A stretch of DNA of 64,000 nt from Piezodorus guildinii (taxonomy: Eukaryota; Arthropoda; Insecta; Hemiptera; Pentatomidae): the NCBI GenBank assembly GCA_023052935.1, contig CM041298.1, positions 3,286,001-3,350,000 of the forward strand, given 5' to 3'. Shown one piece after another: positions 1 through 13,500 of the stretch. A model generated the notes under the pieces. It saw only the letters and a list, made by a program, of their open reading frames with translations. It had not been told where the DNA came from and made no database searches. The translations under genes were made by a program, and so were the position numbers. Position 1 is the first letter of the stretch. Each line of letters opens with the position of its first letter.

Positions 1-416
1 ATTAAATATTACTCCTTTATTTTATTTAAACCAAAAACCTGGAAGACCCAAATATGAACAATGGTGTTATCCGGCCCGGAGGACCAAAATACATTGGTGC
101 GAGAAAAATAAAATCCTCTTTCCTAATTTTTTTTTTTTCGTTTCTCCATTACGAATATTAAAGTTATTACGATGTTCTTTCATTATTGTTTTTAATTCTA
201 GCAAACTGTTTTTTTGTTTTTTTTGTGTAATGTGGCAATCAATTTTTAGTATTTCTTAGACATATTGAAACAAAAAAAATAACTATGGATTTATGAACGA
301 AAAATTTTATATGCAAACTATGCACCAAATTGTTATGATTTCATCTTGTAGATTATATAATGCAATTGTAAATTTTATTACAATAACGATCGTTTTTATT
401 TTTATTTTTTCTCAAG
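1..416. other. intron sequence, no feature seen
   Basis: AT-rich DNA with T- and A-runs upstream of the first visible aminopeptidase exon. I see no exon, repeat unit or regulatory site in it. It is presumably part of an intron of the aminopeptidase gene. Confidence 0.5.
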
Positions 417-498
417 GCCCTGGTTTGCTGCGTATGGTCCAAAATGTACTCACTCTACCAAACTTCTTCAGAGGAATCAAAACTTACGTAGAGACTTA
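417..498 (+). CDS. aminopeptidase exon a (LRM motif)
   Basis: The acceptor AG is at 415-416 and the donor GTAAGT at 499. The exon begins with two bases of a split codon and reads PGLLRMVQNVLTLPNFFRGI then TYVET; it leaves two bases (ta) that join C580 to make Tyr. The helix K/x-G-P-x-x-L-R-M is characteristic of M1 enzymes just after the catalytic domain. Confidence 0.85.
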
Positions 499-3400
499 GT
501 AAGTTGAAGCAACCTGTTTACTTGATCTTGATGCACTGCCATCTTAATATTTACTATTCACTGCCTACTTCCGCTACAGCTGGGAACAGAGCGTGACTCC
601 AGCGCAGCTGTGGCAGACCCTGGAAGCAGAGGGTACCTTCCCTGCCAGCCTGGAGGTCCTCATGCACCAATGGACGGAGGAACCTGGATATCCGCTGGTC
701 AAGGTAGCGCTGTCTGGGGGAAGTGTCGTCTTCACTCAGGTAGGATGTAGGAGTAGTATTATTGTAGTATAGACTGGATGTGACCTATTTAGTAAGGGGA
801 AACTATTTCTGTTCTGAAAATTTCTTAACAGTAATACACACAATAAATAGGTGGTTAAATTATCTTCCTTGAAAGTTTATTATTACTTCAACAGCGATCG
901 AGAGCCAACGTTTCGGACTCACTTCCCCATCTTCAGGGCTCATTACGACACAATAACAAGTTATCATCTATTATTAAAAAATAAATCTTCTATATAATAT
1001 AATTAATATAAACTTAATTGACAAACGCCCTAACCTTCCACTTAACGACAAAAGACTCCTCTACATGACTATCATAAGGCCTATATCGACTTACGGAGTT
1101 GGGCTTTGGAGCTCAACTAAACCATCAAACTCTTCCCGTATCCAATCCCTACAATCCAAAATCCTTTGTAAAATCCTCAGCGCTCCTTACTTTATCACAA
1201 ATAAACTCATCCATAAAGACCTAAATGTTCCATTTGTAACTGATCTGGCTCGAACCAGATATCACTCCTTCCATGAAAAACTCCACTTCCACTCTAACCC
1301 ATGTTTCAATCCTAGCTTCTTCTTCGATTCCTGACAATCCTCCGAGGCGTCTGAAAAGAAGATGGCCTCGAGACCTTCTAGTTTAGAATAGTTGCAGGAG
1401 TGCTACCATTGAGTAGTTCTTCTACAAGTCTTTTTCATGTCATTTTTCTTTTATCATATTTACTTATTGTATTATTCAGTACAGTTGTAAATTTCAATAA
1501 ATTATGTTTAAAAAATATAACGTAAAAGTCTATTTACTTGACAGCCATGTATAAGTTAAAATTGTATCCATATTAATTACAATTTAGTCCATAATAAATT
1601 ATGCCAGTCATTAAAAATTGATAAAATATTAAGTAATCAATAAACCCGTCTTAACTCACACATTATTTAGCCCTTAATGGATTAGGGCTATCCTATTTAC
1701 TGTAGTAATGTACACACTAATATATTATCAAATATTGCTCAATAAAGCAAGGTTTATAACTTTAATTTTTTTATTGCATATGCAAAATGACAACTGAGCT
1801 GCTTTGAATATATTTTAAAATTTATAGTATCTATTATATTTTTGTTTATATTTATAGATTCTACTGTTTTTCTGTCAAAATTATTTTTTTCTGTTTCTAA
1901 AATTGTTGTTTTTTCAAAATCTAATTGCTAATTAACTTTTAAGGTAGATAAAGGAACCATATAATTATTATCAATAAATGTTTCTTCCGATTAATTAATT
2001 GTATAACTCATATATACGTTTCAGTGTCCCCTGAGTTCAAATGACCAAGTCCCAAAGAAAGTCTGAATGTAAATCTAGCTCGAAAACTCTGAGTTGTAGA
2101 AAACGCACTTTCATATTTAAGGGAACTGTATGCCTGTGATGTTTCAGCAACTTTTTACCAAAATTGACCACTCATTACTTTAGAGAAACAGATTTTTAAA
2201 AAAGCAGCTTTCAAGCTCTATCACACTATTTCAATCAAAATAAAACCTACGTTCGTCCGATAAGCCGTAGTAGCATAATGTGACCTTAAATAAACAAACT
2301 AAACTAAACCTACATAAATTCAAAGTATTTTTTATCTCGTTGGAGCGCTTTCTACATGTAAGTAAATCAAATGCAAACTATATAAAAAATGACACTTCTG
2401 GTTCGAATGTTTTGGTGAGAAGGATGTTATAACGTCACAAGCACGGAGCCGGCTTAAATATGAAATTTCAATTCTGTACGATATGTAGACGTATCACATT
2501 AGACGTACCACATGGTACAAACCTTTTTACGGAGCTTGATAATTTAGACTTATTTAAGACATATCGATAGGTTTTAATTGTTAGTATTTCCACTTGATTA
2601 ATATATCAATAAACCTAACCTGATTGTTTTTGCATTAAAATCTAGATTTTTTGTTTCCTATATTAATAACTTTATTTCAAAGGTATGAAAGGGAATGTTT
2701 TAGTATCATTTGAAACGAAATGAGAAGAGTAATTAGGCTATGAGTGTTCGTTAGATGAAGGATTTCGTAAAAAATGTCTTTTGTACATTTTATGGATCAA
2801 CGTTCAATTGTACGTAGGTGTATAAATATTTCTTTTACAGTAAAGATTCGAAACATTTTAAAGGAACTACAAGGGAAAACAACAACTAAATCCTTTTAAT
2901 AATGAACTCAGTTGTATAATTCGCTTTAAAAACGGAACCTAGCACAAACCACCAATCAGCTGTAATGTCGAAAACGATTATATTTAATGGTATTTCCGTC
3001 AGCTGTAAACACCCTCCAATTAGGATGAAGGTAATTATAGGAAGTGAGGAGTCGTCCAGCGGCCTTAAACGGCGACTGCTTTCCTCCCATGTTTACTCTT
3101 TAGTGTTCCTAGTTAGTGTTTACTCTTTAGTGTTCCTAGTTAGTGTTTACTCTTTAGTGTTCCTAGTTAGTGTTTACTGTTAGAGGGCCAATACGGACAA
3201 AGAAAATGAATCGTCATACAAGAAGTTGTTAGCTCTTGTTGATTCAGCCTGTGGCCAGTTCTGTTCATAGCAGGTAGAAGACCGTTGGAAGTTATAAAAG
3301 GCACTCTAACCTTCACAATCAGTCAGAAACGTATATGCCATGTTGATACTGATCAGGATTCTCAGTTGTTCGGAAGTTTCAATTAGTTGGAAGACGTTAA

Positions 3401-4501
3401 TTATCCCTTTGAGCAAGAAGTATTTTCACTGGAAGGAAACATCAACTCTTTCACTGGAAATAGGAAAAACACCAGTTTTTCACTGGAAGGAAACACCAAG
3501 AAGTAGTTTTCACTGGAAGGAAACACCAAGAAGTAGTTTTCACTGGAAGGAAACACCAAGAAGTAGTTTTTCCAATTCACTGGAAGGAAACACCAAGAAG
3601 TAGTTTTCACTGGAAGGAAACACCAAGAAGTAGTTTTCACTGGAAGGAACACCAACTCTTTCTCCCTTTTTCAGTTAGCCTAAAATGATTTGATACTCAA
3701 TATTGCACTTAAAGTTTGTAAATTTTACATACCTGCAGAGATCACAGAAATAAATTTCTTTGACATTAAACACTATATGTATAGACGTAATTTCATTTAT
3801 CGGAACTTGAACTTATAAGTTTCTTGTATCCCATACTTATTATGGCTCAGTAACTTTGGACGAAATATTCTGATGGGCAAAAATCTTGAAGAATGGAACA
3901 TTAAGAACTCTGCTGTCTCGACCTGTTTGTAGCTCTCATCTCTTAAGGTTGCAAACAAAGAATTAGGATGCAGACCCGTGAAGCGATATTCGTTAGGCCC
4001 GATCTCAATGAAGATCCTAATCACTGGATTTGCCGCCGAGTTGTCCATCACATCCAATGCTGCATCAGAGGATGGTGCTCCAGCAGTATTGCGTCGTATA
4101 CAGCTTAATAATAATAATTATAATATTATTATTACGATATAATATTATTACTACGGTGTCCCAATCTTGAATGCCAAAACTTCAGGAACATGAATGGGAC
4201 CTAAAAAAAAGTCCTAAAGGGATTTGCTACATTTTTGAGAAAATCGTAAAAGAATAATGGCAATGTCCCGAAATGAGCCACGACACCAGATTCCTCTCCA
4301 TGTCCTAGTGCACGAGTGGAGGTAGTGAGTCGTAAGGCATACGATCTTTATTTTTCCGCTTTAATGCCATTCTACGATCTATATCCTTGCATTAACTCTG
4401 TTCCTCTGCCAGTCGAGATTGGTTGGGCATCCCTCTCTACACCTCGTCTCCACATTTCTTGTTCGATTATTTTGCACATAGAACAGGTGAGGAAGCTATA
4501 C

Positions 4502-4560
<59 letters not shown>

Positions 4561-7500
4561 AATTGTTATTAAAGAGTATTTCAATTTCGAATGCTCTACC
4601 ATTAATGATAAATTACTTATGTTTCCCGCAGGAACCCTTCTCAGTTGACGGTAGCGGAAGTTCGAACGGCTCTTGGTGGATCCCAGTCAGCACGCTGACT
4701 TCGGACGATATCTACGCGGACACCCGCCCCAAGTTCTGGCTGCCACCGGGGCAGGCGCTGCAGGTCCCGATCCAGGGCGAGTGGCTGATGGCCAACGTCG
4801 ATGGAACAGGTGATAAGCTTGTACTAATGGAGATGGTAGGTTTGTTCCAACAGGTGCGTTGGGTGCCATCAACAGGTGCGCATACCAGACGCGGCTTCAG
4901 AAAGAGATCAACTGATTTCAATTTAACGTTCTAAATAGAGTATCGATCCTCTCTAATACCGACAGTCCAACTGTTCAATGTTCCCTCAATGAAGGCATCA
5001 TCATACTTGGTAAAACAGTTCGCATATCTCATTTCAATATTTTTTTAAATTTTATAAATAGGTTTAAGTTTAATTTTTTCTTTTCACTATGTTATGTTAA
5101 GACTTAGGTTTGGTAATTTGTAAGAAAATAGTCCGTACGTTCTTTAACGAAAGAAAAACAATAAATGTACAAGACTATTTCATCGTTTCCTTTGACCGCC
5201 AATCACCCTATCTTCCTTCAGCAATTCACTGTTCTTCAAGTGCTGTCCCTAGAGGCGTCCTGTAGTAGACTTGCAATGTTCCCAAACAAACATTGACAAA
5301 ACAATTAATATGACTATTTCATAGGTTTTTTCTTCTGTATTCCCCAAAATCAAGCTCTGATATTCACAATAAGCTGTTGTATATGTATTCTTGAGGCTTT
5401 AAATATATTAATAGATACTTCTTTGAACACCCATTAGGTTTCTTCCGGACTTCCTACGACCCGGAACTGTTCTCCAGACTGTCTAACCAAATAGCGAACG
5501 ACCACAACCGACTTCCTCCTTTGAGCAGAGCCATCCTGATCGACGACGCGGTCTGGCTGTCGAGGAGCGGCCTCCTGGATATCAAAGCCGCACTCGGCCT
5601 CATCAACTACCTCTCTGCAGAAGTGGACTTCATCGTCTGGAAGTCGGCTGCTACCTCTTTGGATCTCCTCGACTCTCTTCTCCTCCACACCAAGGTCTAC
5701 CCGCTCTTCAAGGTTAGTCTTAGCCTCATATAATGCACGTGACCATTCCTTACATCAACATACAAACATCGATCTTTATTTTTATTTCCTTTCAAAGTAA
5801 TATAAACATACATTATATTTGACCTTTTAATAGTAACTTTTTTCTTATTTAACCTCCTTTTAATTTCCTTATTTAATTACAGCAGGTCGTAAAAAATTAA
5901 CAGTCATAATTTTTTAGATTCGTGTTTTCATAACAGAAGGTTGCTTAATTACCTTCATTGTGAACTCTCTAAAAACAAATCAAAACACTTCTTCCCTATA
6001 AAAAATAACTCTTTGAGTATCACTAGAATTATACTTTTTACGTCTTTGGCAAGATATATGTTACCAACAATGACTCTATGACATCTCTTGAGTCCTGTTA
6101 TGTTCTCGAATACCCTCATCATCATACCTTCTTTAATGTTCTCGTAGCAGCATCTCCTCCGGGGGAATAGGGCTTTTAATCAAAATCGTTAGATCCGTTA
6201 TTGAGAAAATCGTAAAAAGGTGTAAAATGCATGGTATAAAGTAGCACTTTCGGTCGGCCAATTTGAGTGACTTATTTGCTGTAACATCTCAACCTATATA
6301 TTTGTCTTAAAGTCGCGGTAACATCTCAACCTATATATTTGTCTTAAAGTCGCGGTAACATCTCAACCTATATATTTGTGTTAAAGTCGCGGTAACATCT
6401 CAACCTATATAGTTGTCTTAAAGTCGTGGTAACATCTCAACCTATATAGTTGTCTTAAAGTCGTGGTAACATCTCAACCTATATAGTTGTCTTAAAGTCG
6501 TGGTAACATCTCAACCTATATAGTTGTCTTAAAGTCGCGGTAACATCTCAACCTATATATTTGTCTTAAAGTCGCGGTAACATCTCAACCTATATATTTG
6601 TGTTAAAGTCGCGGTAACATCTCAACCTATATAGTTGTCTTAAAGTCGTGGTAACATCTCAACCTATATAGTTGTCTTAAAGTCGTGGTAACATCTCAAC
6701 CTATATAGTTGTCTTAAAGTCGTGGTAACATCTCAATCTATATATATTTGTCTCAAATATGAAATTTCAGTTTCGTACGAATTTTCGTTTTCGTGCTAGA
6801 CTTTCCACACACACAGAACTTTTTTCGGGATTTAGTTATTTGGGCTCAGAGGACCCTAAAACGCGTTTTTCCGTTGAAAACTGGAATTTGAAAATTTTCA
6901 TAATCGCAATACTTTCCCTTACTATATATAGTAAGTGAAAGTAGTAAATTTTAATATAAAATATTTAATTATTTAAGGAAAAATAATACTCCAAGATAAA
7001 GAAATACGAAGTGAAATTATTCTATTATCAAGATTTCCAGAATATTCATTTAAGGGTGACATAAAAAAAAAATGAGAAATTAACAAATTCAAGGCCGCAT
7101 TTAGTGTCAATTTAAAGAAAACCAAAAATTAAAAAATTGAAATTTGATCCATGTTTTCTTCACCTCAAATATTATTTGACAAAGTTGCTAAATTATTTCG
7201 TAACGTCTCCTTGAAATTAGAATTAGTGCTAACAGGAAAATTTGAAAACGAGTTGTTGAGAAAGATTGCGTTGGAAGAAGGATAATGCAATAAGGGAAAG
7301 GTGGCCTATAGGCCTAATGAAACTGCCGCGATAGTCATGATAATGTGATATCAAGTATATGGCAGTACTATGATAGTCAGGGCACTGTAATAGTAAGGAT
7401 TCTATAGGGATAATTTGCATATGATTCAACGTTAACTATTTTTCAACTCAATACAATTTAGAACTTAATAGCAAGAGACTTTTTTATGTCTATACATAGG

Positions 7501-10500
7501 GGTCACCTTTAGCATAACAGCCTTCTATGCCCAAGGTGATGGGTTCAAACACACAATCATTTTTGTGGGACTTGGTTATTTGGACTCAGGGGACCCTAAA
7601 ACATGTATTTTCGTTGAAAACTGGAATTCGGAAATTTTTACGATCTTCCATATATAAGTTGGATCTAAAAGAGAAATAAACACAACAGTGTTTAATAACC
7701 GCGGCTACACTACAATATAAATATTAATACATGGACTGTTTCACTATCGAAGCCTAGATAAGTATCTACAAACTATTGCATCAAGAACTGTATTGCAGAC
7801 TGAGGTACTATATAAATGACAGTGGCAATGATTTAGATGGCAGCCCTCGTTCTGGTCTGACATTCCCTTTACGACGTGACTCGCATTCAGAAGTAAATAC
7901 TTGACATCGCTTGCTTCGGATGTGCAGCTTTGTCCAGAAGGAACGGAAAGTTTAAGTTTTGAAGGCTTATTATCCGTGTCGGATCCTTGGAGAGAAAGCT
8001 GGAAATATCTCTCATATCTTCAATTTAAACAACAAAATAAATATAAGATAAATTCAAATACTACAACATATGTTAAATATTTAATTTAATTTAAATATTT
8101 ATTTATTATTGATGGTAGAAAAAAAATGTTATATAAAATGTAAACGATCAAAATTATCCGTGAACACCAAAATTACTATTTACAAAGCACTGCTCAAACC
8201 ATTATGGACATATGGGATAGAGCTATGGGGATCTGCCAAAAACTCCAACATCCAAATAATTCAGTTTCTTCAATCGAAAATATTGCGAATAATCGTGGAT
8301 GCACCGTTTTATGTAACCAACGAATCACTTCACAAGGACTGGGACATATTCACAGTTTCAGACTCAGCCACAGAATATTATAAAAGATTTGATGACAGAC
8401 TGACTTACAACATGAGCCCATCGGCCCCAAACACTTAAATCCTACACCAATATATGGCTATATCATGAATTGTTCGTCAGAAAAAATATACAAAATTCAA
8501 AGATTGGTAGTTAAAATTAATAAGTATTAATTTTATATCAATCTATGACTATGAATTTTCATTTTATAACATATAACAGGAAAAATAAATCTTACCTTGA
8601 TCCCTAAAAATGACATAAATGCTGGAATTTTATTTAATATATTAATACATCTGATGCTTCAACTTTATGTCTTATGAAACAAGGAACAAAACCTTTTATT
8701 TTATCTTTTACGGAGACTTTCATATTACAATTTGATCTGGGCCTAAACACATCCGTACTCCTAGAAACACCACGAACCCTTCACACGTACCGAACCTTGA
8801 TGGGTTGCAGAGCTACAGGTCTTTAGTTGATGGAGTGGAGAGATTGGTCAGGTCGTTCCATTTGGCTCGAAGCGATTGGAATATGATGATCGTCATTGAC
8901 CTCCTTCCTGTAGGCCGGGCCTATTTCTAACGAATTTCGCATTTGTTAGTGACGATAAGGTTTAGAAAGCGGTATTGGGTAAGAGGGGCTGTATCTGGTC
9001 CAAATTTTGGAACCCGGTAGGCCTGTGAGCGGTAGGCCTACACTGTCCAATCCTACTTGACCGAATTCCTTCAATCCGGACCAGTTTATTGAATACGAGT
9101 GTTCATTCAGGAAAATGGTTCGAAAGATTGCGAAATGAGTTCATATTGTGGGCTTCATCAAGGACAGGGCTGGAGCGGATTTAAATAATAATAATTATGT
9201 TAGAAAAGAGTGATATCTCGTTTTCCGTAAAAAAAAAAAAAAAAAAAATATAATTTTGTAATAGCTCTAGGATATCGTTGAATATTAGATATAAAAATGT
9301 CTTTTAGCACTCAAATTGATGCTTATTAAATACTTGATTACTTTATAATGATTATCCTCGTTCCATTTTTCAATTGTTTTCCCTCTTGTACTGTACTTTA
9401 GTAGACTAATGTAAATCATGATTATCTCTACTCCTATGTAAACTGTAAAAATCTGGTACGGGCAACACACGACTTTCACTTACCTCCATTTTTAAAATCA
9501 ATGAAAGAATTTTCAAATACATTTACAGATAAAAATACGTGAAACTATTAAAGAATTAATTAAATTCAATTTATATAGAAACATGTGTTTTATTAAAAAA
9601 TCTATCATATTATTATCTAAAATAATCAGTTAGTTTTATCTTTTTTTTTCATCACTCTCTACTAACTTTTAAAAGCTTGAGTATAAGATAATATTTTTTC
9701 TAAAATCTTTAGCTTTCCAACGGTATATCACACATGTATATTACTATGCTTATGTTCAGATACAAAAAATTGCATTAAAAAAATATTTTTTCAGTTTTCT
9801 CCTTTATTTGCTTTTCAAATTCGCTCAACTTGCATATTTAGCTGTTTTTAATCAGAGGTAACAAGATATTATAGTTATTTTTAGATATTCAACAAAATTA
9901 AAGGTACTTTAGGGGAAGAAAATTTAAAATATCGGTATTTAAGCCCTGTCAGACCATTTTAATCCGAATGAAAACTACATGGCGTTTAAGCCTATTAAAT
10001 TTTACATCGATATTTAAGTTTAAGCGAGTTTAATCAAAATCGTCGGAACCGTTTTTGAGAAAATCGAAAAAAGGTGCAAAATGCATGGTATAAAGTGGCT
10101 ATTCTGGTAAGCTTATTTTGATGAAAAAGGTTTTGTAACGTCTCGGTCGTATAGTTGTCTTAAATATGAAATTTTAGTTTCATAGAACTTAACGTTTCCG
10201 CCCGGGGGTTACCACACACAAACACACACAGACCTTTTTCCAGGACTTGGTTATTTGGACTCAGGGGACCCCAAAACACGTATTTCCGTTAGTTATGGAA
10301 TGAGATTTACTCATCTATTGTAATTGCTATTACAGTTGTAATTATAATTATGAAGAGGTTATTGTGATTGTTGTTAGTAATATTTATGTTGCCTCCTATT
10401 ACAAAGGATGCCGCCTTCTGCCTCCGAAGGGTCTGTGGGACACCTTTTCTCGTACCTGAGCCCCTACAGGAAGTACTTTGACATTATGGGTGCTAAGTGA

Positions 10501-13500
10501 TCCATATGTCCCTCCATTTGATCTCTGCCGCCTTTCCTCCATCCCCTCCTCTATTCCTTCCTATATGTACCCCCCAAATCCTAGGGCCAGAGCACTCCGG
10601 TCAAGATGTTGTTATGATAAAGTTGAAATACATTATATTAGTCAGAAGTCTATGTGTCTATTTCCATAGTGAATAAATATACAAAGTTTAAATAAAAGTG
10701 TTATTTGTTAACTGTTGAAAACAGGAATTCGAAAATTTTCACGATCGCAATACTTCCCCTTACTATATATAGTAAGTGAAAGTAAAAAAGCCCAGGCAGG
10801 CTTGAAAGCTTACTTGAATGTATTGTAAAATACTCTGTTTTGTACAAATATTTGTTTTATAAACATTTCATTTGATATACATAAAACAGATGAATACTGT
10901 TATGTCTAATTAGGGTATTTAACAAGACAATATACATATAACACTTTTTATTGATGGTTTGTTTGTTTGTTTATTTAACGTCACTTTAGCATGGGAAGCT
11001 GTTACGCTAGCCACCCAGCTACAAGTGATCCCTATTGATGGTAACTAACAGACTATATACACAATGGCGGGCTTGACTACACTGCACTCTAAAAACTAGG
11101 AGGAAGGAGAAGGTTACATTGTTATATTTACAATCGATATTACAAAGAGACACAACAAATACTCTATGAATTTAGTAGTTCCAAAGTATGGTAGTTTAGG
11201 TAGTCTATCCGAAGATAGACAGGTGCTCAATGACCTTTCCAAGGATGCAGTTCTGTAAGAGGTTACATATAAATCGCTGGGTTGAGATCTTGTATTAAGG
11301 GTTTGTTTGTTAGTTTATTCGTTTAACGTCACTTTTATGCTACTGTGGCTAATCGGACGATGCTACTGTGGGAGTCCTAAATTTTGCCTATCCAGGTTTT
11401 ATTAGGATAGGGATCTTTAACTAGTACCTGTCATCGTACAGGCTCGGGACCACCTTTTAACGTCCACTCCGAAGGACGGTATAACTAAGGATTTTTTACT
11501 CCCATTAAAAAATCCTAGGGCCACCCGCAGGTTTGAACCCGCGACCTTTGGCATAGAAAGCTGTTATGCTAACCACTACGCTATGGATGACCCCCTTGTA
11601 TTTAGGCTCGCAAGAATTGGAAAAAGACGATACCAAGTAGGTGTTTTCTTCGGAATTCGGGATAGAGCCACCCTTGACCAGAATACAGGTGAGGAATATG
11701 TGATCGTCTGGGGAGGGGGGGGGGGGGGCGTAAATGAATCCTACAAAGCTATTCATTAATCTTTTTAGTCTCATCTGGTTTTCGCACCTGAGTCCCCCAT
11801 ATTCTAGGCATCCACCAAGTGGGAGAGTGTGGGAGAAGAAACCAAGAGATGGCGGCTACTGCTAGGAAAATAGAGTCATGGAAACCTAGGAGCTGTTTGA
11901 GGAGAGATGGATTTTATGGTGATTTGGGAAATATGGTCACTCCACGTTAAATTTTGATCAACCATAACTCCTAGGTTTCTATGGAGATTTAGAATTTGTG
12001 TTTTATTGAGGAAATACCTCGCGCGGATCTCATTACCGCGTATGGGGAGCGTCTCACGGGTGGCGGATGTGAAGATGGTCGGTGGAATTTCCTCGGAAGA
12101 TGGACTCGCTGACCAACAATGAGAGCGGCCCCACAGGCTTGCTGGATGGTGTGACGTAGGTTCGAACGCCTTACTCACATATTATAGTTCAAAAAATACC
12201 ACAGTCATGGATTCCTCTGAGGTAAAACGCTCATTAACCCGGAGGGAAACTAGTCCCCCGTTCGGGTCTAACCTAGTAGTCTAACTGCTTCAGGGGAATC
12301 ATGGTGCAAGATGAAAATTAGTGCGTGTTATTATTCAGTTGCTAAATTACTTAGCTCGCGGCTTCTGTCTAAAAACTTAAAGGCTAGAATTTGTAAAACT
12401 ATTATTCTTCCGACGGTCCTTTACGGATGTGAAACGTGGCCGCTTACTTTGAAGGATGGACAACGGCTTACGGTTTTCGAAAATAAGGTACTACGTAAAA
12501 TATTTGGTCCGAAGAGAGATGAGGTCACTGGGGAGTTTAGAAGGTTGCACAACGCGGAATTGCGGAGCTTATACTCTGTGAATATAATCGAGTTGATCGC
12601 ATCGCAGAGGCTCAAATGGGCGAGTAAAGTTGTTGGGCTCGGTGAGGAACGACTTCCGAGAAAGTTGGTACTCGCTGAACCGAGTCCGAAAGGTAGGCCG
12701 AAGCGTCGATGAGAGAATTGCGTTAAAGGCTGATCTCGGGAGCTTGGGCTTGAACGGTGATCATTGGAAGAGTCTGTGTAGACAGTATTTGGCGATATCG
12801 GCATCGAACCTTCGAGTTGTTATTATTATTATTATTATTGAGGCAATATTTATATTTAGTTTTACAAAAATATAAGCTATCTAATAGGAAACGAAAATAA
12901 TAGGTCATTATTTTAGAGATAGTTTGTTTCAACGGATTGTTTTGGCAAGAGATAAGAGATTTAAATGACCTAATCGGATGATAATTCTATCGATCTCTGT
13001 TATCATTCTGGACCGCTAGAAAATCAATATGATTAGATTGTTAAAGCGGTATGATTTTAAAGTAATCAATGAGGAAAAGAAAGGACCGCTGTAAAACTGT
13101 CAAAATAAATAATATTTATCCCTTCCCCAGTTCCGGTAATAATATTCAAAAGGTGATGAGATTGAAGTGCTAATGGTAAATAATGACAAGGAGGTGATTC
13201 CAAATGTGTCGCAACGATTTTGATGATTTTTTTTAGGTAAATGAGACATTAAACTATTTGACTCCTCAAAATATCATGTGTCAATTCTTCCAAGGAGACG
13301 CGTAAAAAAAATCGGAAAGTTTGCGCGCAAAAAACATATTTTATTTGATATCTCTGGTCCTAGTGAAGGTATTGGGTTGTGTCACATGAAATGTCCGTTT
13401 TCGAGGTAAAGGATTTTTATTAAAAATACGATATGAAAACAAGATAATTTTATTCGAAGTATTTACCTTCTTTTTCTACACATTTTTCCCAACGTGACAC

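Larger units (their letters stand above)
2961..3772 (+). mobile_element. candidate solo LTR (BEL/Pao- or gypsy-like)
   Basis: The stretch begins TGTAATGTC and ends GACATTAAACA, imperfect inverted TG...CA termini as in LTRs. Inside are a 27-bp tandem repeat, a TATA box plus initiator (3292-3325), a 30-bp tandem repeat and an AATAAA signal near 3749, in the order U3-R-U5. I see no matching target duplication at the ends and no internal retroelement domain nearby, so the limits are tentative. The alternative is a short noncoding gene with its own promoter. Confidence 0.4.
740..4631. other. aminopeptidase intron, 3.9 kb, repeat-filled
   Basis: The intron holds a Penelope-type end fragment, a jockey-like LINE 3' end, family A fragments, an LTR candidate with two minisatellites, and an (AT)n tract, each listed separately. 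At 3797-4110 a 3.1e2-bp stretch is open on the - strand (reads IEIGPNEYRFTGLHPNSLF); I do not recognise it and see no start or splice support. Confidence 0.6.

Noticed and set aside
3340..3655. Repeat-encoded frames (HWKETPRSS-type and its antisense)
   Set aside because: They exist because the 30-bp unit is a multiple of three; start context and downstream sequence give no support for a protein.
3797..4057. An 86-codon - strand frame
   Set aside because: No recognisable domain, no splice or start support; kept only as a remark in the intron description.
4316..4648. Frames crossing (AT)n, reading YIYIYI
   Set aside because: Microsatellite artefacts; the same holds for frames at 26042-26287 and 48006-48300.
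6281..6760. CRISPR-like array
   Set aside because: The 37-bp units are directly adjacent with no unique spacers, and the genome is eukaryotic.
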